A stretch of DNA of 64,000 nt from Burkholderiales bacterium 39-55-53 (GTDB lineage: Bacteria; Pseudomonadota; Gammaproteobacteria; Burkholderiales; Burkholderiaceae_C): positions 162,889 through 226,888 of the forward strand of contig NCJK01000003.1 of NCBI GenBank assembly GCA_002282445.1, read 5' to 3'. Both the position numbers and the translations under genes were made by a program. Position 1 is the first letter of the stretch. The number at the start of each line of letters is the position of its first letter. Below the pieces are notes generated by a model that saw only the letters and a program-made list of their open reading frames with translations, searched no databases and was not told the DNA's origin. Below are positions 1-7,020 of this stretch, piece by piece.

Positions 1-12
1 TGCTTTTTTCAT
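1..12 (-). CDS. Start of a leftward gene cut by the window edge
   Basis: An ATG read leftward from position 12 continues as M-K-K-A off the window edge. It is preceded by a good Shine-Dalgarno sequence (TAAGGAGTGGAG, positions 13-24) close behind the CsoR-family gene, so it is probably the next gene of the same operon. Nothing can be said about its function. Confidence 0.45.
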
Positions 13-32
13 CTCCACTCCTTAAAAATTGA

Positions 33-278
33 TCATGCGTATTTGGTGAGCATTTGGGTGACATTTTCAATGGGCTGATCGCCCTCTTCGATCATGCAAG
101 CCACCATGCTGTAGAAAGACCCATCCAGCGCTTTGCGTGCGGCTGAGAGCTGCTGAGCAATTTTTTCGCAGTCAGCATCTTCTTCAATCAACTTTCGCAC
201 ACCGCGTAACTGACCTTCGACCCGTGAGAGCCTCGCCAGCAGCGCTTGTTTTTTATCGGTATCACGAACAACAGACAT
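33..278 (-). CDS. CsoR/FrmR-family (DUF156) transcriptional repressor with atypical cysteines
   Basis: An 81-residue all-helical DUF156 protein. The conserved core (RLSRVEGQLRGVRKLIEE, then the QQLSAARKAL helix) is clear. The ATG at 278 is chosen over an upstream in-frame start because AGAGGTGG lies just before it. Known family members sense Cu(I) (CsoR, Cys-His-Cys), formaldehyde (FrmR) or persulfides (CstR, two Cys). Here Cys37 is the conserved first Cys, but the usual His and last Cys positions are not occupied. The only other Cys is Cys61, five residues earlier than in CstR. The gene is divergent from a DUF4395 gene and close to sulfide-oxidation genes, so a thiol/persulfide or other sulfur signal is more likely than copper. 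The ligand is inferred, not shown. Confidence 0.85.
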   Translation of the reverse strand: MSVVRDTDKKQALLARLSRVEGQLRGVRKLIEEDADCEKIAQQLSAARKALDGSFYSMVACMIEEGDQPIENVTQMLTKYA

Positions 279-400
279 AAAACCCCACCTCTTTGAATTG
301 GGGGGCATCCTAAGTGACAAGCCCTACCTTGTAAACACAAAAGACCCCGTGCGAACCCTGCCTAAGGACAATCAATAGTAGATTTTGATTCAAAAGAACA

Positions 401-414
401 TTAGCATATGCTTA
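401..414. promoter_or_regulatory. Imperfect palindrome in the csoR-like/DUF4395 divergent promoter
   Basis: TTAGCATATGCTTA is an imperfect inverted repeat with a perfect ten-base core (AGCATATGCT, 403-412). On the minus strand it contains TAAGCATA, which recurs twice upstream of the YeeE/YedE gene (2447-2471). It lies in the roughly 190-bp space between the divergent csoR-like and DUF4395 genes, so it is a candidate operator for a regulator of this sulfur region. Which regulator binds is unknown. Confidence 0.4.
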
Positions 415-467
415 TGCATCGTCAATGACATTGACTGCCACGCACTGAGAAATTGAAGGAGCCGAAA

Positions 468-1181
468 TTGAGCAATGATTTAGGACTGAATGTCCCCAAC
501 CGCAGTTTTCTCTGGTTCAGAGACACGAGCGAAATGTCGCCTTATCTCAACGATACGGCTGTGCGAATTCGCGCAGGTTTGATGCTGGCTATTCCTATCT
601 TCATGGCTTTCACCCTTTGGGATATTGTGTTTGGCGCACGCTGGGAAGTCACAGGCAACGTGATACGCGACACTTTCGACACCGACTTTGACGGCCGCAC
701 CATCTACATGGTGGAGGCCTTGCGACGCACCTATGACTACACCGTGCAAACTTGGTTGTTGTTTTACGCGTTGTTCGAAATGCTGGCTGGCATGACCGTC
801 AAGACATCCGCCTTGTCACCCACCATTTGGCTGGCCAATTTGCTTGCAAGTCGCTCGCCTAAGGTCTGGAAACCGCTGACACCCAAACGATTTGCATGGA
901 GCATTGGCGCTTCCATGATTTGCATTTGCTTGGTGTTCTTCCACCCAGAAAAATTTGCAGGCGCCGTCAACTTTGTGACGCAGCACCCACTCTTGCCCAC
1001 CACCGAACAGTACATGCCACGCTGGCTACCACTGCTGATGGTTTGGCTATGCCTTGGCTTTATGTGGATGGAAACAGTGTTGGGCTTTTGCTTAGGCTGC
1101 CAAGTTCACGCTTTGTTGGTGAAAGCTGGCGTACTCAAAGAAGAGTGCGAAGAGTGCAATAACCTCGACTTCAGCCGTTAA
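468..1181 (+). CDS. DUF4395 family integral membrane protein
   Basis: A protein of about 237 residues with four to five hydrophobic segments (near residues 40-60, 95-115, 145-165 and 190-215). Its C-terminal signature ETVLGFCLGCQ contains two Cys three residues apart. This matches DUF4395, a membrane family often found beside thioredoxin-like and rhodanese genes but without an established reaction. TTG at 468 is preferred because AAGGAG lies six bases upstream; a TTG five codons earlier is open but lacks that spacing. The tail also carries Cys-rich residues (KEECEECNN). Its 3' end overlaps the convergent Fnr-like gene by 11 bases. A role in handling membrane sulfur or thiols is inferred from context. 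Confidence 0.8.
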   Translation: MSNDLGLNVPNRSFLWFRDTSEMSPYLNDTAVRIRAGLMLAIPIFMAFTLWDIVFGARWEVTGNVIRDTFDTDFDGRTIYMVEALRRTYDYTVQTWLLFYALFEMLAGMTVKTSALSPTIWLANLLASRSPKVWKPLTPKRFAWSIGASMICICLVFFHPEKFAGAVNFVTQHPLLPTTEQYMPRWLPLLMVWLCLGFMWMETVLGFCLGCQVHALLVKAGVLKEECEECNNLDFSR

Positions 1182-1872
1182 GCAAGTCTGGGCTGATCAC
1201 ACGGTAGTGCCTACCGTGTTTGTCGATCGGCTCAATCACACCCGCTCGCACAAGGGCTGTCACCTCACGGCTGACAGTCTCGAGCTTCAGGTCCATCATG
1301 GCGCCCATGTCATCACGGGCAAACAGCGTGGCTGTGCCGTCATCAGATATTTCGTACATCTTGCGAATGAAGTGCTGCACACGTTGACGTGCTGTGCCAA
1401 AGTTCAAATCAGCCAACCAATCGTCAGCCAGCTTTAACGCACTTTGCCATTTCTCCATGAGCTTGCGGTGAAGCCTTGGGCTGTTCGAACCCAGTTGCTG
1501 AATCACCTCAAGCGGAATTCTGCACAACAAGACTTCACTCAAGGCGATGGCTTGACTGTCATAACGCCCTGTTGCCAACGCCTCTAAGCCCACCACATCG
1601 CCCGGAACAAGAACGCGAACCACGCGCTCACGTCCGTCTTCGGTGACCCGCACCAGTTTCAGCATGCCCTTGCGCAAGGTAAAAATACCGACGGCAGTAT
1701 CTGAAGCTTGATAAAGCGTTTGACCCGGTTGGTAAATCAAGTCATCGATAGGCGCATGGATCGAGTTGAAATCTTGTTCATTGAGATCTGCAAACAACAC
1801 CATGTCACGAATGCCACAGTTGCGGCAATCTGATGTACCACGCCAAGCTGATTCGTTTTTGATCGGGATCAT
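1171..1872 (-). CDS. Crp/Fnr family transcriptional regulator
   Basis: A 233-residue protein with an N-terminal cyclic-nucleotide-binding-type beta-roll (about 25-140), a dimerisation helix and a C-terminal winged helix. The recognition helix carries E-T-V-S-R, the E..SR pattern that Fnr uses to read TTGAT. Of the four Fnr iron-sulfur cysteines, Cys16, Cys19 and Cys117 (in LLCRIP, matching Fnr Cys122) have counterparts. The position of Fnr Cys29 is Val25, so oxygen sensing through a standard [4Fe-4S] cluster is doubtful. Its ATG overlaps the stop of the upstream thioredoxin-like gene (ATGA), implying translational coupling. A perfect Fnr box precedes that operon (2415-2428), suggesting autoregulation and control of the divergent YeeE/YedE gene. 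Confidence 0.88.
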   Translation of the reverse strand: MIPIKNESAWRGTSDCRNCGIRDMVLFADLNEQDFNSIHAPIDDLIYQPGQTLYQASDTAVGIFTLRKGMLKLVRVTEDGRERVVRVLVPGDVVGLEALATGRYDSQAIALSEVLLCRIPLEVIQQLGSNSPRLHRKLMEKWQSALKLADDWLADLNFGTARQRVQHFIRKMYEISDDGTATLFARDDMGAMMDLKLETVSREVTALVRAGVIEPIDKHGRHYRVISPDLLNG

Positions 1873-2375
1873 TTGTTAGTCAGCACAGCGCGCCGTGCCA
1901 GAGTGAGTTGTTCATCAAGGTATGCGCCATAGAAGTCAGGCAAGTAAGCACCACTCAAACGTGCCGCAACTTCCCGCCCATTCGGGCCAAAAAACAGCAC
2001 CGTCGGTGCAATTTTGATTTTCATTTTACGAGTCCAAGCGTCTTGCGTGAGTGGCGTGCCATCAAAGTCCAACAAAGCCCTTGCGTCACGCATGTCAATC
2101 TGCACCACTTGCAAACCACTCTCACGCAAGGGGTGCAAGTAGCTCTCTCGGACAACTTTGCAAAATGAGCAACGTTGCAAGCTCACCATCACCACCAAAG
2201 GTTGCCTCGCATGCAAAGCCCCCTCCAAAGACGTGGCCAAAGACTCGGTACTGGGCAGAACAACTGGCGCTGCCGCCAGACTAGAAGCACCTATGCCCGA
2301 CACACCAAGCGCCAGACACTGCAAGGCTTGACGCCTTTTCAGAAAAGAGCCACTGTCCATCGTCATTGAGTTCAC
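1869..2375 (-). CDS. Exported thioredoxin-like protein (CxxC)
   Basis: A 168-residue protein with an N-terminal export signal (K-R-R-Q followed by a hydrophobic stretch to about residue 35) and a thioredoxin-like fold with the redox motif CSFC near residue 71 and the cis-proline region KIAPTVLFF. It resembles SoxW- or thioredoxin_2-type periplasmic reductases associated with sulfur oxidation. The start is uncertain: GTG at 2375 or ATG at 2366 or 2360, with no strong ribosome site separating them. It is first in a two-gene operon with the Fnr-like regulator and may reduce or carry sulfur intermediates for the neighbouring sulfide-oxidising proteins (inferred from position). Confidence 0.8.
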   Translation of the reverse strand: MNSMTMDSGSFLKRRQALQCLALGVSGIGASSLAAAPVVLPSTESLATSLEGALHARQPLVVMVSLQRCSFCKVVRESYLHPLRESGLQVVQIDMRDARALLDFDGTPLTQDAWTRKMKIKIAPTVLFFGPNGREVAARLSGAYLPDFYGAYLDEQLTLARRAVLTNK

Positions 2376-2414
2376 CGAGTTGAAGGATTCCTAAACCAAC
2401 CAGCCAAATTTAAG

Positions 2415-2428
2415 TTGATGTAAATCAA
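2415..2428. promoter_or_regulatory. Fnr-type operator TTGAT-N4-ATCAA
   Basis: TTGATGTAAATCAA matches the Fnr consensus perfectly. It lies between the divergent thioredoxin-like/Fnr-like operon and the YeeE/YedE gene. A CATAAT hexamer at 2451-2456 would place a rightward start near 2463, putting this box at about -41.5, the classical class II activator position. The nearby Fnr-like protein has the matching E..SR recognition helix. Confidence 0.65.
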
Positions 2429-2446
2429 CAGTCTTTGGTAAGGCCC

Positions 2447-2471
2447 TAAGCATAATTGAAATATAAGCATA
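2447..2471 (+). promoter_or_regulatory. Direct repeat TAAGCATA-N9-TAAGCATA before the YeeE/YedE gene
   Basis: Two exact copies of TAAGCATA (2447-2454 and 2464-2471) start 17 bases apart and cover the putative -10 and start region of the YeeE/YedE promoter. The same octamer occurs in inverted orientation at 407-414. This looks like a repressor-binding pattern; the CsoR-like or ArsR-like regulator of this region are the candidates. Confidence 0.4.
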
Positions 2472-2482
2472 GACTTACACAT

Positions 2483-3559
2483 ATGAATTTATCCCTACTG
2501 AATGAAACCTACGGCGAAGCCACCGTTTTAGCGGTTGGAGGCCTGATCGTCGGCCTGCTTTTTGGCTTTTTTGCACAGCGTTCTAAGTTTTGCCTGCGCG
2601 CAGCCGTGATCGAGTTTTGGCATGGCAAATTTGGCGAAAAGCTATCTGTCTGGCTTCTCACGTTTTCAGCGGCTGTCATTGCCATTCAAGCCTTGATCGT
2701 ATTGGGCGACTTGGATGTCTCCACGTCTAGACAGTTGGCTTCTCGCGGCAGCTTGTCTGGCGCTCTGATAGGTGGCTTGCTGTTTGGCGCAGGCATGATC
2801 ATGACGCGCGGTTGTGCCAGTCGCTTGTTGGTTCTATCGGCTAACGGTAATTTGCGCGCACTGCTATCAGGCCTTATCTTTGCAGTCACTGCGCAATCTG
2901 CGCTGTCGGGCGCTCTGTCTCCCCTGCGCGAATCCATCACGGGCTTGTGGACGGTGGAAGGTGGGCCCAGCCGCGATTTACTGGCGATCTTGGGATGGAG
3001 CCACACCACTGGATTGATTGTGGGCGGCATTTGGTTAATGGCAGCGCTTTACTTCACCACACGCACCAGCCAACGTGCATGGATGTGGATTGGCGGCTTA
3101 GGCACAGGTCTGAGTGTGGCATTGGCTTGGTGGTTCTCATACAGCGTGTCTAAAGCATCTTTTGAAGTGGTGCACATCCAAGGCATCACCTTCAGCGGTC
3201 CATCTGCCGAGTGGCTCATGCGTGTCCTCGCCCCTAACCCACCTGAAATTGGTTTTGACTTTGGTTTGTTGCCCGGTGTGTTCTTGGGTTCATTCATTGC
3301 AGCTTGGATTGGCAAAGAACTCAAGCTCGAAGGTTTCAAAGATGGCTATGCCATGCGCCGCTACATCGTGGGCGCAGTGTTCATGGGCTTTGGTGCAATG
3401 CTGGCTGGTGGCTGCGCTGTCGGCGCGGGTGTCACTGGTGGTGCAATCTTTGCTCTCACGGCATGGACTGCACTTGTAGGCATGTGGTTAGGCGCAGGGC
3501 TTGTTGATCGGTGGATGGATGCACCACCCGTCAGTGCCCCCACGCTGATGCAACCTTAA
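2483..3559 (+). CDS. YeeE/YedE family membrane transporter for sulfur compounds
   Basis: A 358-residue polytopic protein (about nine to ten hydrophobic segments) of the YeeE/YedE family, whose characterised member TsuA imports thiosulfate. Conserved cysteine motifs of the family are present: RSKFCLR near residue 40, RGCASR near 115 and GGCAVGAGVTGG near 310. These Cys line the pathway in TsuA-type proteins. The ATG at 2483 (MNLSLL) is preferred because an upstream in-frame TTG would run through the promoter elements. It has no strong ribosome site. A terminator hairpin follows at 3597. The substrate (thiosulfate, or transport of sulfur equivalents) is inferred from family and neighbours. Confidence 0.88.
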   Translation: MNLSLLNETYGEATVLAVGGLIVGLLFGFFAQRSKFCLRAAVIEFWHGKFGEKLSVWLLTFSAAVIAIQALIVLGDLDVSTSRQLASRGSLSGALIGGLLFGAGMIMTRGCASRLLVLSANGNLRALLSGLIFAVTAQSALSGALSPLRESITGLWTVEGGPSRDLLAILGWSHTTGLIVGGIWLMAALYFTTRTSQRAWMWIGGLGTGLSVALAWWFSYSVSKASFEVVHIQGITFSGPSAEWLMRVLAPNPPEIGFDFGLLPGVFLGSFIAAWIGKELKLEGFKDGYAMRRYIVGAVFMGFGAMLAGGCAVGAGVTGGAIFALTAWTALVGMWLGAGLVDRWMDAPPVSAPTLMQP

Positions 3560-3596
3560 ATTACTCAATCAGATTTAGTCTTACTCTCCTCTTACG

Positions 3597-3634
3597 CGCC
3601 ATCACTGGGTTTACCCCGTGATGGCGTTTTTTCT
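3597..3634 (+). terminator. Rho-independent terminator after the YeeE/YedE gene
   Basis: CGCCATCAC (3597-3605) pairs perfectly with GTGATGGCG (3618-3626) around an inner GGG/CCC stem. It is followed by TTTTTTCTTT. It ends the YeeE/YedE transcript before the fcc operon. Confidence 0.9.
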
Positions 3635-3687
3635 TTGTGGTTATATTCATACCCACTGATTGAATCGTTCCACTCCAAGAGGTATCA

Positions 3688-4023
3688 ATGAAAACAAAAT
3701 CAATATTGTCAGTGCGCGCCTTGGCCACTGCCGCCGTTGTCGTGTGCGCCAGCACATCGGCATTTGCTCAAAAAAACGCGGCTGAGTTACACACGCGCGC
3801 AACTGCTGCGATGTGTGCCAACTGCCACGGCACAGACGGTCGCACAACCGAAGGCTCCGCCATCCCCTCGTTGGTTGGCATGCCCAAGGAATATCACATC
3901 CTTCAAATGCAAGCGTTCAAAAGTGGCTCACGCCCTGCTACGGTGATGCATCAAATCACCAAGGGTCTGACCGATGCCCAAATCGAAACCATCGCTGGTT
4001 ACTACGCGACCACTAAACGCTAA
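3688..4023 (+). CDS. fccA: Flavocytochrome c sulfide dehydrogenase, cytochrome c subunit
   Basis: A 111-residue periplasmic class I cytochrome c. The signal peptide ends near AFAQ (about residue 27). A single haem site CANCH lies near residue 43, with a distal Met in the LVGMPKEYH or ILQMQAF region. In flavocytochrome c the haem subunit takes electrons from the flavoprotein and passes them to the respiratory chain. The start has an AAGAGGT ribosome site, and the flavoprotein gene follows 15 bases downstream, which decides the assignment. It is a single-haem form (SoxE/FccA type) rather than the di-haem form of some phototrophs. Confidence 0.88.
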   Translation: MKTKSILSVRALATAAVVVCASTSAFAQKNAAELHTRATAAMCANCHGTDGRTTEGSAIPSLVGMPKEYHILQMQAFKSGSRPATVMHQITKGLTDAQIETIAGYYATTKR

Positions 4024-4038
4024 TAAAAAGGATTCATC

Positions 4039-5325
4039 ATGAAACGTCGTAGTTTTGTTCAAGCCTCTATGGCTCTTGGTTCAATGGGTGCCTTTGGCAG
4101 CATGTTGGGTTGCGCATCTGTTGGGCGCGTACCTGAAAAAGCACGTGTCATCGTGGTTGGTGGTGGTTATGGCGGCGCAACCGCAGCCAAATATGTTCGC
4201 ATGTTGTCGAACTACAAGATCGATGTCACTATGATCGAACCCAACGGTGATTTTGTGTCTTGCCCTATTTCCAACTTGGTGTTGGGCGGCAGCAAAACCA
4301 TGGCTGACATCACCACACCTTATGACAAACTGTCAGGCAAACACGGTGTCAACATCGTGCGTGACTATGTGGCTAGCGTTGACGCAGCCAAGAAAACAGT
4401 CACTTTGGCCAGCGGCCCAAGCATTCGCTATGACAAGCTCATCATGTCGCCTGGCATTGACCTGATGTTCAACAACATTGAAGGTTTGCAAGCTGCCCAC
4501 GACTCAGGCCAAATCCTGCAAGCATGGAAAGCCGGCCCAGAAACCATGGCCTTGCGTAAGCAACTCGAAGCCATGGACGACGGCGGTGTCTACGCCATCG
4601 CCATTCCACAAGCCCCCTACCGCTGCCCTCCTGGCCCTTACGAGCGCGCCAGCCAAGTGGCACATTACTTCAAGCAACACAAGCCAAAGTCGAAGGTTTT
4701 GATTTTGGACGCCAACCAAGACGTCACGTCCAAAGGACCCTTGTTCAAGAAGTTCTGGGCTGACAACTACAAAGGCATCTTGGAATACATGCCTCAACAC
4801 AAGGTGACAGCTGTTGACGCCAAGACCAACACCATGAAGTTTGACGTTCAAGGCGATGTCAAAGCCAATGTGTTGAACATCTTGCCTGACATGCGTGCTG
4901 GCAATATTGCGGTGAAAGCTAATTTGGCCAACGTCAACTCTCGCTGGTGCGGTGTGAACTACCTCACCTTCGAATCGACACAAGCCAAGGACGTGCACGT
5001 GATTGGCGACGCCATGATGCTGGCTCCACTCATGCCCAAGTCTGGCCACATGGCCAACTCGCATGGCAAAGTGGTAGCCGCAGCTGTAGTGGCGCAACTG
5101 TCAGACATGCCTGTCAACCCAGCACCATTCCTGAGCAACACTTGCTACAGCTTCTTGAACGACAAGTTGGTGGTGCACGTTGCATCGGTCCACCAATACG
5201 ATGCTGCAGAGAAGACCTACAAAACGGTCAAAGGTTCAGGCGGTGTTTCGAGCGCGCCTAACGAGCTTGAAGGCATCTATGCATGGAACTGGGCACAAAA
5301 CATTTGGGCTGACACCTTGCTGTAA
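4039..5325 (+). CDS. fccB: Flavocytochrome c sulfide dehydrogenase, FAD subunit
   Basis: A 428-residue periplasmic FAD protein that oxidises sulfide to sulfur or polysulfide. It has an N-terminal twin-arginine-like signal (MKRRSFVQASMALG), then the dinucleotide-binding motif VIVVGGGYGGATAAKY near residue 37. The conserved active-site cysteine regions are FVSCPISNLVLGG and, later, the CGVNYLTFE segment; these supply the redox disulfide in known FccB/SoxF. The C-terminal FCSD-type flavin-binding region (LSNTCYSFLNDKL) is present. Length is normal for the family. AAAGGAT precedes the ATG. It is cotranscribed with fccA and the DsrE-like gene. Confidence 0.93.
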   Translation: MKRRSFVQASMALGSMGAFGSMLGCASVGRVPEKARVIVVGGGYGGATAAKYVRMLSNYKIDVTMIEPNGDFVSCPISNLVLGGSKTMADITTPYDKLSGKHGVNIVRDYVASVDAAKKTVTLASGPSIRYDKLIMSPGIDLMFNNIEGLQAAHDSGQILQAWKAGPETMALRKQLEAMDDGGVYAIAIPQAPYRCPPGPYERASQVAHYFKQHKPKSKVLILDANQDVTSKGPLFKKFWADNYKGILEYMPQHKVTAVDAKTNTMKFDVQGDVKANVLNILPDMRAGNIAVKANLANVNSRWCGVNYLTFESTQAKDVHVIGDAMMLAPLMPKSGHMANSHGKVVAAAVVAQLSDMPVNPAPFLSNTCYSFLNDKLVVHVASVHQYDAAEKTYKTVKGSGGVSSAPNELEGIYAWNWAQNIWADTLL

Positions 5326-5331
5326 GGCGAC

Positions 5332-5763
5332 ATGAAAATCATGACAACACTTAAATCAATTCTTTCTGCCAGCGTATTGACTCTCGCATGCACTTGGGCT
5401 CACGCCCAAGACATGAAAGTGGCCTATCACGTTAACTCGGGCATTGATACAGCAGCGACTGTTTTGGGCAATGTGCGCAACCACCTGAATGCTGATCCCT
5501 CAGCCAAGATCGTGGTGGTCACACATGGCGCGGGCATTGAGTTTTTGCTGGACGGTGCGAAAGACTCAAAAGGTCGCGAGTTTACGGGGTCAGTCTCTGA
5601 GCTCGTGGCCAAGGGCGTGCAATTCCGTGTGTGTAACAACACACTGTCTTCACGCAAGATTGACCCTAGCAAGGTCTTGATGGATGCCAAAATTGTGCCG
5701 TCAGGCGTGTCTGAAGTTGCACGTTTGCAGTCCAAAGAAGGCTTTGTGTACCTGAAGCCTTAA
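5332..5763 (+). CDS. Periplasmic DsrE-family protein
   Basis: A 143-residue protein with a signal peptide (cleavage after AHA, about residue 25) and a DsrE/DsrF-like Rossmann-type fold. The conserved segment KIVVVTHGAGIEFLLDG is followed by VQFRVCNNTL, which holds the only mature Cys (near residue 101), equivalent to the persulfide-carrying Cys of DsrE/TusD-type sulfur carriers. It begins seven bases after fccB, so it is probably the third gene of the fcc operon and may accept sulfane sulfur released by FccAB in the periplasm. That role is inferred. A strong hairpin follows. Confidence 0.85.
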   Translation: MKIMTTLKSILSASVLTLACTWAHAQDMKVAYHVNSGIDTAATVLGNVRNHLNADPSAKIVVVTHGAGIEFLLDGAKDSKGREFTGSVSELVAKGVQFRVCNNTLSSRKIDPSKVLMDAKIVPSGVSEVARLQSKEGFVYLKP

Positions 5764-5780
5764 CGGGTCACCATGCACCT

Positions 5781-5812
5781 ACAACAAGGGCCGCTACAGC
5801 GGCCCTTGTTGT
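5781..5812. terminator. Bidirectional terminator hairpin between the fcc operon and the ArsR gene
   Basis: A perfect 14-bp stem, ACAACAAGGGCCGC (5781-5794) with its complement at 5799-5812, closes a TACA tetraloop. It sits between convergent genes. The outer part of the stem supplies short T-rich tails on both strands (TTGTTGT), so it can stop transcripts from both sides. Confidence 0.85.
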
Positions 5813-5829
5813 TTCAGCTTCTGCCAAGA

Positions 5830-6273
5830 TCACTCATGGGCGATATCGCTGTCAATGGCGATTTGCGTGCACACCGCACGGCACAAAGTCACCACACGCT
5901 CGTTGATGATGCGGTAGTAAATTTGCACACCCTCACGACGGCGGCCCAAGATCTTGGACTTGAACAAGGTGTTCAAGTGTTGCGACATATTGGGTTGTGT
6001 GGTGTCAATCTCTTCAAGCAACTGCCCCACATTTTTCTCTTCGGTGCACAAGCAGTTGATGATTTTCAAGCGCATGGGCGCTGACATGACGCGAAATGTT
6101 TCTGCAGCCAAATCAAACATCTCATCCAGATCACTACCTTTTTGAGCGTCATTTGGTGAAGCCTTCACAGACTTGGCAGGTGTTTTTTTGGCGGCCGGCT
6201 TTTTAACTGCAGCAGACTTCTTTGCTACAGGCTTTGCCTTCGCGGCTGATGGGGTTGGTTTTTTGGTTGCCAT
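5830..6273 (-). CDS. ArsR-family regulator with a Lys/Ala/Pro-rich N-terminal tail
   Basis: A 147-residue protein. Residues 1-45 are a basic tail rich in Lys, Ala and Pro (AAVKKPAAKKTPAK), like histone H1-type tails of some betaproteobacterial proteins. Residues 50-140 form an ArsR winged helix (TTQPNMSQHLNTLFKSKILGRRREG). Cys74 and Cys76 lie in the second helix and Cys131 and Cys135 in the last helix. Persulfide sensors SqrR/BigR use one Cys in each of these helices, so a sulfide-responsive role fits the adjacent fcc genes. It lies directly behind plsC on the same strand. The target is unknown; the TAAGCATA motifs are candidates. Confidence 0.85.
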   Translation of the reverse strand: MATKKPTPSAAKAKPVAKKSAAVKKPAAKKTPAKSVKASPNDAQKGSDLDEMFDLAAETFRVMSAPMRLKIINCLCTEEKNVGQLLEEIDTTQPNMSQHLNTLFKSKILGRRREGVQIYYRIINERVVTLCRAVCTQIAIDSDIAHE

Positions 6274-6288
6274 AAGCTTTAAAGCATA

Positions 6289-7020
6289 TCACTTGCACAA
6301 CTGCACGACTGTCGCTTGCAGGTCTAGCGCCCATTCGCGACGGTTGCGCCCATCGGCGCGTTGTGTGTCGCCATAGCGCACTTGCGCCAGCAAAGGCGGC
6401 GCACACAGGGTGCGCCAAAGCGAGCTGACCAAGGTGTCGTCATCTCGATAACAGGGGGCAAGGCTGACCGCTTGGGTCTGTGCATCGAAGAACTGCAAAG
6501 CAATGGGCTGAATAGGTGACTCGGCCGAAATGGCAGCTTGCAATAAATTGGCATGGAACGGCAGCACCGTGATGCCGTCGCCCGTGACGCCTTCGGGGAA
6601 CACAGCCAACACTTGGCCTTGGCACAAGGCATCCGCCATTTGGTGCACCACACGCATCGCGTCGTTGCGCGAACCACGCTCGATGTACAGCGAGCCACCC
6701 CCCGTGGTGAGCACGCCCACCAAAGGCCAACTGCGAATTTCAGACTTAGCGACAAAGCGGCAGTGACACGCCGCATGCATCACCAAAATGTCGAGCCACG
6801 AAATGTGATTGGCCGCCATCAACACAGGCCCTGGCGCAGGATGGCCTTTGACACGCACCTCAATGCCAATGATGGCCAACATGCCGCGTGCCCACACTTC
6901 CACCGCGCGAGCTTGTTGCTCGTCATTGAATTTGGGGAAGGTGGTGCGCACCATCCAATAGCCACGCAGCACCCACGCGATGACGCGCAGGAACTTGGCA
7001 ATGGCGCGCAAGCTGCGCAT
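6289..7020 (-). CDS. plsC: Lysophospholipid acyltransferase (1-acyl-sn-glycerol-3-phosphate acyltransferase family)
   Basis: A 243-residue membrane-associated acyltransferase. The catalytic HX4D motif NHISWLD is near residue 72 and the substrate motif VFPEGVTGDG near residue 140. One hydrophobic segment is near the N-terminus. It is expected to make phosphatidate or remodel phospholipids; a PlsC paralogue with another acyl acceptor cannot be excluded. The ATG at 7020 overlaps the pyrC' stop (TGATG), implying translational coupling at the end of the pyrimidine operon. Confidence 0.85.
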   Translation of the reverse strand: MRSLRAIAKFLRVIAWVLRGYWMVRTTFPKFNDEQQARAVEVWARGMLAIIGIEVRVKGHPAPGPVLMAANHISWLDILVMHAACHCRFVAKSEIRSWPLVGVLTTGGGSLYIERGSRNDAMRVVHQMADALCQGQVLAVFPEGVTGDGITVLPFHANLLQAAISAESPIQPIALQFFDAQTQAVSLAPCYRDDDTLVSSLWRTLCAPPLLAQVRYGDTQRADGRNRREWALDLQATVVQLCK

